A stretch of DNA of 64,000 nt from Ectopseudomonas chengduensis. GTDB lineage: Bacteria; Pseudomonadota; Gammaproteobacteria; Pseudomonadales; Pseudomonadaceae. The DNA is taken from positions 186,001 to 250,000 of the forward strand of contig NZ_FMZQ01000003.1 in the NCBI RefSeq assembly GCF_900102635.1, written 5' to 3'. A program made the translations under genes and the position numbers. The notes beneath the pieces are model-generated. The model was given only the letters and a program-made list of their open reading frames with translations, was not told the origin of the DNA and did no database searches. Positions 36,052 to 47,599 of this stretch are shown here, piece after piece (the first letter of the stretch is position 1; each line of letters begins with the position of its first letter).

Positions 36052-37196
36052 ATGCGCAGTCTGTCGATTTACCTCATTGTTTTCGCCGGTTTATTGGCGG
36101 CTGTATGGTGGTGGCAGCGACCCCAACCGATGCCCGTGCAACTGATCGCGGTGGAGCGCGGCCCGGTGGAAACCGTGGTCGCCAATACCCGCGCCGGCAC
36201 CCTGAAATCCTGTCGCCGTTCGCGGCTGTCGTTCAATGTCGGCGGCCAGGTCAGCGAGCTGCTGGTCGACGAAGGCCAGCAGGTCGAACTCGGCCAGGTG
36301 CTCATGCGCCTGCGCCAGGACGACCGCCTGGCGCGGGTCGAGGAGGCCAGTGCGCGTCTTGAGGTACGCCGCAGCGAGCGCGAGCAGCTGTGCCGCAAGG
36401 CCGAGTTGTACCAGCGCGATCACCGCCGCCTGCAGCACCTGGGTGAACGCAAGCTGACCTCGCTCGAGCGCCTCGACCAGGCCGAGACCAAGGCGCGCCT
36501 GGCGCAACTGGCCTGCACCGCGCAGCAGGTGCAGATCCGCGAGGCCGAGGCCAACCTGACGCTGCAGCGCTCGCTGCTCGACCAGGCCGTGCTGCGTGCG
36601 CCCTTCGCCGGAGTGGTAGCGCAGATCAACGGCGAGCTGGGCGAATTCGTCACTCCCTCACCGCCGGGCATTCCGACGCCGCCGGCGGTGGACCTGATCG
36701 ACGACAGCTGCCTCTACGTCGATGCACCGATCGACGAGGTGGACGCCGGTCGGGTGCGCATCGGCATGCCGGTACGGATCAGCCTGGACGCTTTCCGCGG
36801 CCGCCACTTCCACGGCCAGGTCAGCCGCATCGCGCCCTTCGTGCGTGAGCTGGAGAAGCAGGCGCGCACCGTCGACGTCGAGGTGCGTTTCGCCCAGTTG
36901 CCGGTGGACGTGACCCTGCTGGCCGGCTATAGCGCCGACGTGGAAATCCTCCTGGAACAGAGCGCCGGCAGCCTGCGTATCCCCACCGAGACCCTGCTGG
37001 AGGGGCGCCGGGTGCTGCGCTACGACCCGGCCACCGGCGTGTTGCGCGAGGTGGAACTCAACACCGGGCTGGCCAACTGGCGCTGGACCGAGGTGCTCGA
37101 CGGCCTGCACGAGGGCGAGCGGATTCTCGCCAGCCTCCACCAGGAGGGACTCAAGGACGGTATCGCGGTGATCTCGCGCGGCGCGGAAGCGCAGTG

Positions 37197-37197
<1 letters not shown>
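36052..37197 (+). CDS. MacA/HlyD-type periplasmic adaptor of an ABC exporter
   Basis: 381 residues: one N-terminal membrane anchor (YLIVFAGLLAAVWWW), a lipoyl domain split around a long alpha-helical hairpin (85-185, rich in Arg, Glu, Leu), and beta-barrel and membrane-proximal domains. FNVGGQVSELLVDEGQQV and VLRAPFAGVVAQINGELGEFV are the two lipoyl halves. It should link the inner-membrane ABC transporter to an outer-membrane TolC-type channel, but none is encoded nearby. ATG 36052 follows AGAGGC. The stop overlaps the ATPase start (TGATG). It is the first gene of a tight four-gene operon of markedly high G+C. Confidence 0.92.
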
Positions 37198-37876
<679 letters not shown>

Positions 37877-37877
<1 letters not shown>

Positions 37878-39091
37878 TGCGTGCCGCCGACCTCTGCGCC
37901 CTGTGGCTCGGCGGGCTGCGCGGGCACCGTTCGCGCAGCGCCATGCTCTTGCTGGCCATCGCCATTGGCGTGTTCGCCGTGGTGCTGCTCAGCGGCCTGG
38001 GCGAGGGCGCCCGGCGCTTCGTCATCGGCGAGTTCGACCAGCTCGGCCGCCACCTGCTGATCGTCGTGCCGGGGCGCAACCAGACCACCGGCGGCATGCC
38101 GCCGGTCACCGGCCTGGCGCCGCGCGAGCTGACCCTCGGCGATGCCCTGGCCATCGCCCGCCTGCCGCAGGTGCGCCGGGTGGCGCCGCAGCAGTCGGGG
38201 CGCGCCGAGGTACGCGCCGGCAATCGCCACCGCGAGACGCTGATCGTCGGCACCGACCACCACTTCTTCGCCATGCGCGGCCTGCAACTGGCCCAGGGCC
38301 GGGCGCTGCCGGAACTGGCCGCGGGCCAGGGCGAGGCGGTCGGCGTGATCGGCGCACGGCTGCGCCGCGAGCTGTTCGGCGACGGGCCGGCGCTGGGCCA
38401 GTGGCTGCGCGCCGGCGACCGGCGGCTGCGGGTGATCGGCGTGCTGGCCGAACGCGGCGAGTCGCTGGGCATGGATTTTTCCGACAGCCTATTGATACCC
38501 CTGGCCAACGCCCAGGCGCTGTTCGACCGCGAGGGCCTGCTGCGCATCTTTGTCGAGCTGCGCGGCGCCAGTTACCTCGGTAGCGCGCAGCGGGAGATTC
38601 GTGCCAGCCTGAGCCGGCGTCACCAGGGCAAGGAGGATTTCACCCTGGTCGGCCAGGACGCCCTGCGCGGCACCTTCGAGCAGATTCTCGCGCGCCTGAC
38701 CCAGGCGCTCGGCGGCATCGCCGCGATCAGCCTGCTGGTGGCCGGCATCCTGGTGATGAACGTGACCTGGATTTCGGTCAACCAGCGCACCGCCGAGATC
38801 GGCCTGCTCAAGGCCCTCGGCGCCAGCGCCGGGCAGGTGCGCCTGGTGTTTCTCGGCGAGGCGCTGCTGCTGGCCCTGGTCGGTGCGCTGGCTGGCCTGC
38901 TGCTGGCCGAGCTGCTGCTGTGGGGCGCGCGCCTGGCCACCGCGCTGCCGCTGCATGCGCCCTGGTGGGCGCGGCTGGTCAGCCTGGGCCTGGCGCTGGT
39001 CTGCGCCGCGCTGTTCGCCTGGCTGCCGGCCAACCGCGCCGCGAGCATGGCGCCGGTGCAGGCGCTGCACGGCGCGGCGGGGGGCGGCTAA
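37877..39091 (+). CDS. ABC transporter permease, MacB-like (first of two)
   Basis: 404 residues in FtsX/MacB layout: TM1 at about 22-44, a large periplasmic domain (MacB_PCD, about 45-270), then three C-terminal helices with the FtsX signature ISVNQRTAEIGLLKALGASAGQVRLVFLGEALLL. It overlaps its neighbours by one base on each side. Sequence is related to, but clearly different from, the following permease, so the transporter is probably a heterodimer. Confidence 0.93.
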
Positions 39092-40287
39092 TGCAACTGC
39101 GCGACGGTCTGCGCCTGAGCGGCTCGGCGCTGCTCAGCCGGCCCCTGCGCAGCCTGCTGACCCTGCTCGGGGTGGCCATCGGCATCGCCGCCATGGCCCT
39201 GCTCACCGCCATCGGCGACGGCCTGCGCGGCTACGTGCAGGACAACTTCGCCCAGTTCGGCACGCGCAACCTGACCATCCGCCCGGGCATGACCCGCACC
39301 GGCGGCCTCGGCGGCGTGCTCAGCAACGTGCGCCCGCTGACCATCGCCGACGCCGATGCGTTGCGCCGCCTGGCCCACGTCGAGGCGGCGGTGCCGATCA
39401 TTCAGGGCAACGGCGACATCCAGTTCGCCGGCCTGACCCGTTACACCGGGGTGCTCGGCTGCGGCCACCAGATGGCCACGGCCTGGCGCCTGCCGCTGGC
39501 CCTCGGCCAGTTCCTCCCCGAGCCGCGCGACGGCCGCTCGCCGCCCTACGTGGTGCTCGGCCACACCCTGCGCCAGGAGCTGTTCGGCGCGGCCAACCCG
39601 CTGGGGCAGACGGTGCGGGTCGGCGGCACGCGCTTTCGGGTGATCGGGGTGATGGCGCGCCAGGGCCAGTTGCTCGGCTTCGACATCGACGACATCGCCT
39701 ACGTGCCGGTGGACTGGGCCGAAAGCCTGTTCAACCGCGACGGCCTGGCCAAGATCAACCTGGTGTTCAACGCCGGCAGCGGCGCGGCGCAGATGAGCGA
39801 ACGGGTGCGCCAGCTGCTGATCGAGCGCCACGGCGAGGAGGATTTCAACCTGACCACCCAGGACGACATGCTGCGCAGCCTGGATCGCATCCTCGCCATG
39901 TTCAGCGTCGCGGTGGCGGCGCTGGGCGGTATCTCGCTGCTGGTGGGGGCGGTGGGCATCCTCACCATCATGACCACCGCGGTGGCCGAGCGCGCGGCGG
40001 AAATCGGCCTGCTGCGCGCGGTCGGCGCCACCTCGCGGCAGGTGCTGGCGCTGTTTCTCGGCGAGGCGCTGCTGCTGTCGCTGCTCGGCGGGCTGGCCGG
40101 GCTGCTGCTGATGGGCGCGCTGCTCGGCGCTCTGCAACTGGCGCTACCGGGGCTGCCGCTTGCCGTGCAGCCGGGGGGGCTGCTGCTGGCACTGCTGCTG
40201 GCGGCGCTGGTGGGGGTGCTCTCGGGCATCGCCCCGGCGCGGCGGGCGGCTCGCCTGCAGCCGGTCGAGGCGCTGCACAGCGAGTGA
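39091..40287 (+). CDS. ABC transporter permease, MacB-like (second of two)
   Basis: 398 residues: TM1 about 23-42, periplasmic MacB_PCD domain 43-275, and three C-terminal helices with TTAVAERAAEIGLLRAVGATSRQVLALFLGEALLLS. It pairs with the preceding permease. The stop TGA directly abuts the stop of the convergent patatin gene, without any intergenic base. No operon member encodes the exported substrate. The family exports lipids, peptides or macrolides, so the cargo is open. Confidence 0.93.
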   Translation: MQLRDGLRLSGSALLSRPLRSLLTLLGVAIGIAAMALLTAIGDGLRGYVQDNFAQFGTRNLTIRPGMTRTGGLGGVLSNVRPLTIADADALRRLAHVEAAVPIIQGNGDIQFAGLTRYTGVLGCGHQMATAWRLPLALGQFLPEPRDGRSPPYVVLGHTLRQELFGAANPLGQTVRVGGTRFRVIGVMARQGQLLGFDIDDIAYVPVDWAESLFNRDGLAKINLVFNAGSGAAQMSERVRQLLIERHGEEDFNLTTQDDMLRSLDRILAMFSVAVAALGGISLLVGAVGILTIMTTAVAERAAEIGLLRAVGATSRQVLALFLGEALLLSLLGGLAGLLLMGALLGALQLALPGLPLAVQPGGLLLALLLAALVGVLSGIAPARRAARLQPVEALHSE

Positions 40288-41295
40288 TCAACGCTCGCGC
40301 TCGTAGCGCTCAAGGGTGTCGCGGGCGATCTGGCGGCCGAGCATGATCAGCTCCGGCGCCTTGTAGAACTCGAAGAAACGGCACACGCGCTTGGGCACGT
40401 TGATCAGGATGTCCGGCGGGTAGCCGGCGATCTTGTATTGCGCCAGCGAGGTCTGCATCACCTCGAAGCTCTGGTTGACCAGCTCCAGCAGCGAGGCCGG
40501 GCCGCTGAACTCGGCGACCCGCGAGCCGCTGGCGGATTTCGGCGCCGCCTCATCCTCCCAGGCGCGGCTCGGCGCGGCAGCCGGGCTGACGGCATCGGCG
40601 CGCTGCTGCTCCTCGGCCAGCAGCAGGACGTCGTCCTCGCTCTTGCGGCGGAAGCTTGGCAGGCGCGAGCCGAGCGTGGTCATCAACTGGTCGATGCGCC
40701 CCTTGAGCGCCGCCGGCCGCTCGATCACCGGCAACTGGTAGTGGCTCTGGTTGGTGGCGTTGAGGTTGACCGCGATGATCAGGTCGCAGTGGCTGGACAC
40801 CACCGGCACGATCGGCAACGGGTTGAGCAGGCCGCCGTCGACCAGCATGCGCTTGCCCTGCACCACCGGGGTGAACAGGCTGGGAATCGCCGCCGAGGCG
40901 CGCATCGCCTGGTGCAGGCAGCCTTCCTGGAACCAGATTTCCTGCTGGTTGGTCAGGTCGGTGGCCACCGCGGTGAAGGGGATCGACAGGTCCTCGATAT
41001 TGATCTCGCCGACGATGTCGTGGATGCGCCCGAACACTCGCTCGCCGCGGATGGCGCCGAGGCGGAAGCTGACGTCGAGCAGGCGCAACACGTCGAGATA
41101 ATCCAGGCTTTCCGTCCATTCGCGGTATTCGCGCAGCTTGCCTGCGGCGAAGATGCCGCCGACTACTGCGCCCATCGAGCAGCCCGCGATGCAGCCGATT
41201 TCGTAACCGCGCTCCTGCAACTCCTCGATCACACCGATGTGCGCATAGCCGCGCGCACCTCCTGAGCCCAATACCAGCGCCACTTTCTTGCTCAT
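40288..41295 (-). CDS. Patatin-like phospholipase family protein
   Basis: 335 residues. The N-terminal half is a complete patatin domain: oxyanion loop [13 protein letters not shown], nucleophile Ser in [11 protein letters not shown], and dyad Asp in [10 protein letters not shown]. The C-terminal 130 residues carry an Ala/Glu-rich linker and a helical end ([21 protein letters not shown]). It resembles the RssA/YchK type of the family rather than secreted ExoU. Substrate unknown. The ATG at 41295 is followed upstream by divergent selD. It shares the high G+C of the exporter operon that converges on it. Confidence 0.92.
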   Translation of the reverse strand: MSKKVALVLGSGGARGYAHIGVIEELQERGYEIGCIAGCSMGAVVGGIFAAGKLREYREWTESLDYLDVLRLLDVSFRLGAIRGERVFGRIHDIVGEINIEDLSIPFTAVATDLTNQQEIWFQEGCLHQAMRASAAIPSLFTPVVQGKRMLVDGGLLNPLPIVPVVSSHCDLIIAVNLNATNQSHYQLPVIERPAALKGRIDQLMTTLGSRLPSFRRKSEDDVLLLAEEQQRADAVSPAAAPSRAWEDEAAPKSASGSRVAEFSGPASLLELVNQSFEVMQTSLAQYKIAGYPPDILINVPKRVCRFFEFYKAPELIMLGRQIARDTLERYERER

Positions 41296-41359
41296 TGACC
41301 GATTCCCCCAGTGAAGCTTCGACCTTACTCGCGCAATTGGGCTTAGCCAAGGCAGTCTT

Positions 41360-41368
41360 TGCTAGAAT
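41360..41368 (+). promoter_or_regulatory. Extended -10 promoter element upstream of selD
   Basis: TGCTAGAAT fits an extended -10 (TGnTAnAAT) 31 bases before the selD ATG. A TTGGGC lies 20 bases further upstream, too far for a standard -35. Confidence 0.45.
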
Positions 41369-41399
41369 CCGCCGCCAGTCGTCGATGCAAGAGAGAGAC

Positions 41400-42434
41400 A
41401 TGAGCGAGCCAATCCGTTTGACCCAGTACAGCCACGGCGCCGGTTGCGGCTGCAAGATTTCCCCCAAGGTGCTGGAGGTGATTCTCGCCGGCAGCGGCGC
41501 GCAGAATCTCGACCCGCGCCTATGGGTAGGCAACGCCTCGCGCGACGATGCCGCGGTCTATGCCATTGACGAGGAACGCGGGGTGGTCTCGACCACCGAT
41601 TTCTTCATGCCCATCGTCGACGATCCCTACGATTTCGGCCGTATCGCCGCCACCAATGCGATCAGCGACATCTACGCCATGGGCGGCGATCCGCTGATGG
41701 CCATCGCCATCCTTGGCTGGCCGGTCAATGTGTTGGCCCCGGAAGTGGCACGCGAAGTGATCCGGGGTGGCCGCGCCGTGTGCGATGAAGCCGGCATTCC
41801 GCTGGCGGGCGGTCACTCGATTGATGCGCCGGAACCGATTTTCGGCCTGGCCGTGACCGGCCTGGTGAGCAAGGCCAACATGAAGCGCAACGATACCGCC
41901 ACGGCTGGTTGCAAGCTGTATCTGACCAAGCCGCTGGGCATCGGCATCCTCACCACGGCGGAGAAGAAGGCCAAGCTGCGCGATGCGGACGTTGGCCTGG
42001 CGCGTGACTGGATGTGCACCCTGAACAAGCCCGGCAGCCGCTTTGGCAAGCTCGCCGGCGTGCGCGCGATGACCGACGTCACTGGCTTCGGCTTGCTTGG
42101 CCACCTGGTGGAAATGGCCGATGGCAGCGGTCTGAGTGCCCGTGTCGAGTTCGCCCGAGTGCCGCGTCTGGCCAGTGTCGAACACTATCTGGAGCAGGGC
42201 TGCGTACCGGGTGGCACCTTGCGCAATTTCGACAGTTACGGCGACAAGATCGCGCCGCTGCCCGAGCTGGCCAAGCTCCTGCTGTGCGACCCACAGACCA
42301 GCGGCGGTCTGCTGATCGCCGTGGCGCCGGAAGGCGAGGCCGAGTTCCTCGCCGTGTCCGCCGAACTGGGGCTGAGCCTGGCGCCCATCGGTGAGATGGT
42401 CGAGCGACAGCGTTACGCGGTCGAGGTGCTCTGA
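41400..42434 (+). CDS. selD: Selenide, water dikinase SelD (selenophosphate synthase)
   Basis: Makes selenophosphate from selenide and ATP. 344 residues with the N-terminal catalytic region [10 protein letters not shown] (Cys16, Cys18 and Lys19), so this is the Cys form rather than a selenoprotein. Also visible are the metal-binding [48 protein letters not shown], and [14 protein letters not shown]. The ATG at 41400 follows AGAGAGA. It overlaps selU by one base, so selenophosphate here feeds tRNA selenouridine synthesis and perhaps Sec synthesis elsewhere. Confidence 0.97.
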   Translation: MSEPIRLTQYSHGAGCGCKISPKVLEVILAGSGAQNLDPRLWVGNASRDDAAVYAIDEERGVVSTTDFFMPIVDDPYDFGRIAATNAISDIYAMGGDPLMAIAILGWPVNVLAPEVAREVIRGGRAVCDEAGIPLAGGHSIDAPEPIFGLAVTGLVSKANMKRNDTATAGCKLYLTKPLGIGILTTAEKKAKLRDADVGLARDWMCTLNKPGSRFGKLAGVRAMTDVTGFGLLGHLVEMADGSGLSARVEFARVPRLASVEHYLEQGCVPGGTLRNFDSYGDKIAPLPELAKLLLCDPQTSGGLLIAVAPEGEAEFLAVSAELGLSLAPIGEMVERQRYAVEVL

Positions 42435-43534
42435 TGCGCGACGACTGCACCGACTACCGCGATCTGTTCCTGCATGACCGGGCGATGATGGATACCCGTG
42501 CACCGGTCGAATTCCATAAAGGTGCCTTCCCCGGCGTGATCAATCTGCCCCTGATGACTGACATCGAGCGGCAGAAGGTTGGCACCTGCTACAAGCAGCA
42601 AGGCCAGCAGGCTGCAATCGAGCTGGGCCATCAACTGGTCAGCGGCCAGACCAAGGCCGAGCGCATCGAGGCTTGGGCCGCCTTTGCCAAGGCCAACCCT
42701 GACGGTTACCTGTACTGCTTTCGCGGTGGCCTGCGCTCGCAGATCGTCCAGCAATGGCTGAAAAGCGAGGCGGGCATCGACTATCCGCGAGTGGTCGGTG
42801 GTTATAAGGCCATGCGCACCTTCCTTCTGCAGACCACCGACGAGGCGGTACAGGCGTGCGATTTCGTGCTGGTGGGCGGGATGACCGGCACTGGCAAGAC
42901 CGAGGTGATCAGCCAGCTGAGCAACAGCCTGGACCTGGAGGCGCACGCCAATCACCGAGGCTCCAGCTTCGGCAAGCGCGCCACTGGCCAGCCCGAGCAG
43001 ATCGATTTCGAGAATGCTCTGGCCATCGATCTGCTCAAGCGCCGTGCCGCGGGACAGCAGCAATTCGTACTGGAAGATGAGGCGCGTCTGATCGGCCGCT
43101 GCTCCTTGCCATTGCCGCTGTATCAGGCGATGCAGCAGCACCCCCTGGTGTGGCTGGAGGACAGTGTGGCCAACCGTGTGGAGCGGATTCTGCAGGCCTA
43201 CGTGGTCGAGTTGTGTGCCGAGTTCGTTGCAGTCCAGGGCGCCGAGGCAGGCTTCACCGCGTTCGCCGAGCGCCTGCGCGAGAGCCTGGCCAATATCACC
43301 CGTCGCCTGGGAGGCGAGCGGTACCAGCGCCTGGCCGCGATCATGGAGCAAGCGCTGCAGGAGCAGCAGGTCGATGGCCAGGTGGATACGCACCGCGGCT
43401 GGATCGAGGCCCTGCTGGTCGAGTACTACGATCCTATGTACGTATTCCAGCGCGAGAGCAAATCAGGGCGGATTGAATTCGCCGGGGAGCAGCTGGCTGT
43501 GGTGGAATACCTGCGTAAGCGAAACGGCGGGTGA
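42434..43534 (+). CDS. selU: tRNA 2-selenouridine synthase SelU (MnmH)
   Basis: Replaces sulphur by selenium at the wobble uridine of certain tRNAs, using selenophosphate and a geranyl intermediate. 366 residues: N-terminal rhodanese domain with active Cys95 in [10 protein letters not shown], then a P-loop domain ([15 protein letters not shown], about 148-162). The ATG overlaps the selD TGA (TGATG). The pair selD-selU is the standard selenouridine operon. Confidence 0.97.
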   Translation: MRDDCTDYRDLFLHDRAMMDTRAPVEFHKGAFPGVINLPLMTDIERQKVGTCYKQQGQQAAIELGHQLVSGQTKAERIEAWAAFAKANPDGYLYCFRGGLRSQIVQQWLKSEAGIDYPRVVGGYKAMRTFLLQTTDEAVQACDFVLVGGMTGTGKTEVISQLSNSLDLEAHANHRGSSFGKRATGQPEQIDFENALAIDLLKRRAAGQQQFVLEDEARLIGRCSLPLPLYQAMQQHPLVWLEDSVANRVERILQAYVVELCAEFVAVQGAEAGFTAFAERLRESLANITRRLGGERYQRLAAIMEQALQEQQVDGQVDTHRGWIEALLVEYYDPMYVFQRESKSGRIEFAGEQLAVVEYLRKRNGG

Positions 43535-43608
43535 GGTGGCACTTTCCTTCTGCCGTAGCGTCATAGACTGGGCCAACCCGTAGTCAATCTGTTCGAGGAG
43601 TGTGGTCG

Positions 43609-43887
43609 ATGAAACACTGGATCTGTTTACCGCTGCTTGCGGTGGTGCTCACCGGCTGCGCCGGCAAGACCGTCTACCGTGAGACCTGTGCCAATCAACT
43701 GGATGCCGCCTGGAAAGAGCTGAGCATCGCCGAGGCCGAGGGTTTCGCCGGTACGGTGAGCTATTCCAAGGCGCTTTCGCTGCTTACCGCTGCCAAGACC
43801 CAGCAGCAGTTCGAAGCCTACGAAGGCTGCACCAGCAAGGCCGAGCGTGCGCGCTTTTACATCCGTGAATCGCGAGCGGGGCGTTGA
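43609..43887 (+). CDS. Small lipoprotein of unknown function
   Basis: 92 residues. ATG 43609 follows GAGGAG. A lipobox (VVLTGCAG) puts the lipidated Cys near residue 18. The mature part is an alpha-helical, charged domain of about 75 residues with two Cys (RETCANQL and YEGCTSK) that may pair. No family recognised. The stop overlaps the flavin-reductase start (TGATG), and the gene lies 74 bases after selU. Confidence 0.8.
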   Translation: MKHWICLPLLAVVLTGCAGKTVYRETCANQLDAAWKELSIAEAEGFAGTVSYSKALSLLTAAKTQQQFEAYEGCTSKAERARFYIRESRAGR

Positions 43888-44492
43888 TGCAGCTCGATTT
43901 CTCCGATCTGAGCCCGCTCGAGGCTTATCGCTGGTTGGCGTCCACTGTCACGCCGCGGCCTATCGCCTGGGTTTCCACCCGTTCGGCCGAGGGCGTGGCC
44001 AATCTGGCGCCGTTCAGCTTCTTTCAGGTGATCAGTGACAACCCGCCGACCTTGCTGGTCAACGTCAACACCCGCGACGATGGCAGCCTCAAGGACAGCC
44101 TGCGCAATGCCCAGGCCAGCGGCGAGCTGGCGATTCAACTGGTCAGCTTCGCTCAGGCCGAAGCGATGAATGCCAGTGCCGCGATCCTGCCTCATGAGGT
44201 CAGCGAATTTGCCCACTGCGCCATTGCCAGCCAGCCGTGCGAGCGCATCGACGTGCCGCGCGTCGTCGGCGCCCCGGTGACCTTCGAATGCCGTGTGACG
44301 CAAATCCAGCCCTATCCGGCGCAGCAACCCAATTGTCATCTGATCTTCGCCGAAGTGTTGCTGGCGCATATCGATGACGCAGTGCTCAACGAGCAGGGAC
44401 GCATCGACCCGCTCAAACTCGATCTGGTGGGTCGCCTCGGTGGTAGCGCCTATTGCCGCACACGGGATCTTTTCCAGATGCAACGGCCCTGA
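43887..44492 (+). CDS. Flavin reductase-like FMN-binding protein
   Basis: 201 residues of the split-barrel flavin-reductase family: SPLEAYRWLASTVTPRPIAWVST, GVANLAPFSFFQVISDNPPTL (FMN phosphate contact), and the late VGRLGGSAYCRTRDLF block. Probably a small cytosolic FMN protein whose reaction partner is unknown. The ATG at 43887 shares its A with the lipoprotein stop. Confidence 0.9.
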   Translation: MQLDFSDLSPLEAYRWLASTVTPRPIAWVSTRSAEGVANLAPFSFFQVISDNPPTLLVNVNTRDDGSLKDSLRNAQASGELAIQLVSFAQAEAMNASAAILPHEVSEFAHCAIASQPCERIDVPRVVGAPVTFECRVTQIQPYPAQQPNCHLIFAEVLLAHIDDAVLNEQGRIDPLKLDLVGRLGGSAYCRTRDLFQMQRP

Positions 44493-44618
44493 ACCCGTTC
44501 TGAAAACGACGTCCAGTTAACTCTCCCGGCCATCTTGCTGTTTGCTGGCTTGTCGCCAGTAGCGCTGCGCTCCTATGTTCCAGAATTCGGGGCTAGCTGC
44601 AGTAGGCAGGGGGATGTC

Positions 44619-46586
44619 ATGGGTGGCTCATTGAGCAAGCGGCTGGCCAGTCTGAGCACGGCCAGCAAGTTGATGCTGGGTTTTGCTCTGGTATTGATTC
44701 TGACTGCTTTGGTGGCTGTTACCGGTTTGCTGGCGTTGCGTGAGGTCAGTGCTGGCGCCGAGCTGCAGCAGCGCATGAGCGCGCTGGGCGAGCAGGCGCT
44801 GCGTATGCGTCAGAGTGAGCAGGCGTTTGCGTTGAGTGGTGACAGCCAGCACGCCGAGCGCCTGGCCGAACAGGCTGAGGGCATTTTGCAGACCGGACAG
44901 GCACTGCAAAGTGAGCTCGACAGCAACACGGCCGCGATTCTGGCGCAGGTCGAGCCTGCACTGGCCGACTACCGCAGCGCCTTTGCCCGCTACGTTGAGC
45001 TCACCGACAACATGCAGCTGTCCTTGCAAGCCGCCGACTGGCTGGTGGTCAGCGCGGCCAACAGTCTGGATCTGCTGCAGGAAGGGCTGGCCGAAGACGG
45101 TGTCGACCTGCTCAAGAGCTCCCAAGGCGAGCAGGGCGGTGATTCGGTCCTGCAGGCCGGCAAGGTCGGCAAGGTTCATCAACTGCTGTTGCAGGCGTTG
45201 GATCAGGCACGCCAGCGCCTGGAAGCCAGCCGACGCAGCGACAGCAGTGAGCAGGCGGAAATTGCCCAGGCAGGCGAGGCGCAAGCCCTGGCGGCCGAGT
45301 TGCGCGATGCGCTGGACGATCCCGGCTATGCCGCGGTGCTCGGCGAGGTAGTGGTCAACGTCGACTCCTTCAATGAGCGTCTGAAGGAGTACGCCACCCA
45401 GCTACAGCAACAAAAACAGGTATACGGGCAACTGGTCGCTCAGGTCGAGCAGTTGCTGCAGCGGGTCGAGCTGGCTCTGGACACGCAACGCCAGGCCATG
45501 CATGCCGAGCGTCAGGCCAGCAGCGGTCTGATCATCCTGGCAGCGGCCTTGGCGCTGCTTTTCGGTCTTGGCGCGGCGATCATGATCAGCCTGGCCATCG
45601 TGCGTCCGCTCAAGCGCGTGATCGGCCTCGCCGAATCCATTGCCAGTGGCGACCTCAGCGTACGTATCGAACAGGATCGGCGCGATGAAATCGGTCAACT
45701 GCTCGCTGCCATGCAAGGGATGTCCGCCAACCTGAGAGATATGGTTGGCCGCCTGCAGGGGGGTGTGGCGCAGATTTCCAGCTCCGCCCAGACCCTCTCG
45801 ACAACTGCCGAGCAGACGCGCCAGGGCGTCAATGGTCAGAAGCTGGAGACCGATCAGGTCGCCACCGCCATGAGTCAGATGACGGCCACGGTGCACGAGG
45901 TGGCACGCAATGCCGAGGCCGCAGCGGCTTCCACCGAACAGGCTGACCAGCGCGTCGGTGCCGGTAGCCAGGTGGTGCGCCAGACCCTGCAGCGCATCGA
46001 GCAATTGGCTCGCGCCATGGACGCCACTACCGAGAGCATTCAGCGCCTGAGCCAGGACACTCAGCGTATCGATGCCGTACTCGAGGTGATCAAGAGCGTT
46101 GCCGAGCAGACCAACCTGCTGGCGCTCAACGCGGCCATAGAAGCGGCGCGCGCCGGAGAACAGGGGCGTGGTTTTGCGGTGGTCGCCGATGAGGTGCGGG
46201 CGTTGGCAAAACGCACTCAGCAATCCACGGCGGAAATCGAGTCGCTGATCGCGGCCTTGCGCGAGGGTAGCCGCCGCGCCGTGACGGACATGGAGCAGAG
46301 CGCCAGCCTGGTGAATCTGACCGTTGGCGACGCCAACCAGACCGAAGGCGCCCTGGCGGCCATTGCCGAGGCGGTGAGCCTGATCTCGGAAATGAATCAG
46401 CAGATCGCTGCCGCCGCCGAGCAGCAAACCGCCGTGGCCGAGGAAATCAACCGCAGCGTCACCTCGATCCGCGATATTGCCGATCAGTCAGCCACGGCCA
46501 TGGACGAAACCGCCGCGTCGAGCATCCAGCTGGCTGAGCTGGGGCGTGAGCTGCAGGGCATGGCGGGGCACTTTCGCCTGACATAG
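44619..46586 (+). CDS. Methyl-accepting chemotaxis protein with HBM-type sensor
   Basis: 655 residues: TM1 about 16-38, a long all-helical periplasmic domain (about 39-300, the size of a helical bimodular HBM sensor), TM2 about 302-325, HAMP ([20 protein letters not shown]), and a signalling domain with [21 protein letters not shown] and [19 protein letters not shown] 44619 follows GGGGGA. Known HBM receptors sense organic acids or polyamines; the ligand here is not known. It lies beside the flavin reductase, like PA1645-PA1646. No FliA promoter is evident upstream. Confidence 0.93.
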   Translation: MGGSLSKRLASLSTASKLMLGFALVLILTALVAVTGLLALREVSAGAELQQRMSALGEQALRMRQSEQAFALSGDSQHAERLAEQAEGILQTGQALQSELDSNTAAILAQVEPALADYRSAFARYVELTDNMQLSLQAADWLVVSAANSLDLLQEGLAEDGVDLLKSSQGEQGGDSVLQAGKVGKVHQLLLQALDQARQRLEASRRSDSSEQAEIAQAGEAQALAAELRDALDDPGYAAVLGEVVVNVDSFNERLKEYATQLQQQKQVYGQLVAQVEQLLQRVELALDTQRQAMHAERQASSGLIILAAALALLFGLGAAIMISLAIVRPLKRVIGLAESIASGDLSVRIEQDRRDEIGQLLAAMQGMSANLRDMVGRLQGGVAQISSSAQTLSTTAEQTRQGVNGQKLETDQVATAMSQMTATVHEVARNAEAAAASTEQADQRVGAGSQVVRQTLQRIEQLARAMDATTESIQRLSQDTQRIDAVLEVIKSVAEQTNLLALNAAIEAARAGEQGRGFAVVADEVRALAKRTQQSTAEIESLIAALREGSRRAVTDMEQSASLVNLTVGDANQTEGALAAIAEAVSLISEMNQQIAAAAEQQTAVAEEINRSVTSIRDIADQSATAMDETAASSIQLAELGRELQGMAGHFRLT

Positions 46587-46618
46587 CGTCTGGCCTCACA
46601 GTTTCGTGAGCAAACTTT

Positions 46619-46632
46619 GCATAGCGCTATGC
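46619..46632. promoter_or_regulatory. 14-bp perfect palindrome upstream of the MoxR operon
   Basis: GCATAGCGCTATGC is fully self-complementary and lies 50 bases before the MoxR start in the only gap (95 bases) between the chemoreceptor and the MoxR-DUF58-TgpA operon. It could be an operator. No promoter hexamers stand out. Confidence 0.35.
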
Positions 46633-46681
46633 CACGCCCCGGCGCCCCAGTAGCATCGACGTTCTGCATAAGGAGCGAATG

Positions 46682-47599
46682 ATGCGAAGCAAACTGGATA
46701 CCTGTCTCGACTCGGTCAATCAGGTGTTGCTGGGCAAAGAGGCGCAGGTACGCCTGGCGCTGACCTGCCTGCTGGCGCGCGGTCACCTGTTGATCGAAGA
46801 CCTGCCGGGCATGGGCAAGACGACCCTCAGTCATGCCCTGGCACGTGTGCTGGGGCTGAGCTTTCAGCGCATCCAGTTCACCTCCGACCTGTTGCCCGGC
46901 GACATTCTTGGCACCTCGGTGTTCGACAAGGACAGCGGGCAGTTCGTCTTTCATCCGGGACCGATCTTTGCCGAGTTGGTGCTGGCCGATGAAATCAACC
47001 GCGCCACGCCGAAGAGTCAGAGCGCGCTGCTCGAAGCCATGGAAGAAGGGCAGGTGACCATCGAGGGCGCGACCCGGCCGCTGCCCGAGCCGTTTTTCGT
47101 CATCGCCACGCAGAACCCGGTCAGCAGTGGCGGCACCTTCGCCTTGCCCGAATCCCAACTCGATCGTTTTCTCATGCGTCTGTCGCTGGGCTATCCGGCG
47201 CAGGCTGCGGAACGGGCGTTGCTGCTGGGCGATGCCCGGCGCGATCTGTTGCCAAGCATGGAATCCATTCTCGACCATGCCGAACTGGCCCGTCTGCAGG
47301 CGCAAGTGCCCAAGGTGCGTGCCAGCGATGCGCTGATCGACTATGTACTGCGCCTGGTCGAGGCCACCCGCAGCCAGCCGCAATTCGCCTGGGGCTTGTC
47401 GCCGCGTGCCAGTCTGGCGTTGCTGGCCGCTGCACGGGCCTGGGCTTTGCTGGCCGAACGTGATTACGTCATCCCCGAAGACGTGCAAGCGGTACTGCCA
47501 TCAGTAGTGGGGCATCGTCTGCGCGAGCGCGCCGACCCCACCGGTCACGGTGGCGGCACTCTGGTGCAATGGCTGCTGCGCGAAGTGCCGGCGCTCTGA
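46682..47599 (+). CDS. MoxR-family AAA+ ATPase
   Basis: 305 residues with Walker A EDLPGMGKTTLSHAL, Walker B ELVLADEINRATPKSQSALLEAMEE, sensor 1 VIATQNPV and the arginine-finger region ALPESQLDRFLMRL. MoxR ATPases act as chaperones for partner proteins encoded next to them. The start is ATG 46682, 6 bases after AAGGAG; an ATG one codon earlier is equally in frame. The stop overlaps the DUF58 start (TGATG), making a MoxR-DUF58-TgpA operon. Confidence 0.95.
   Translation: MRSKLDTCLDSVNQVLLGKEAQVRLALTCLLARGHLLIEDLPGMGKTTLSHALARVLGLSFQRIQFTSDLLPGDILGTSVFDKDSGQFVFHPGPIFAELVLADEINRATPKSQSALLEAMEEGQVTIEGATRPLPEPFFVIATQNPVSSGGTFALPESQLDRFLMRLSLGYPAQAAERALLLGDARRDLLPSMESILDHAELARLQAQVPKVRASDALIDYVLRLVEATRSQPQFAWGLSPRASLALLAAARAWALLAERDYVIPEDVQAVLPSVVGHRLRERADPTGHGGGTLVQWLLREVPAL

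Noticed and set aside
41400..42434. SelD as a selenocysteine-containing enzyme
   Set aside because: The catalytic position is an ordinary Cys codon (Cys16) and there is no in-frame TGA.
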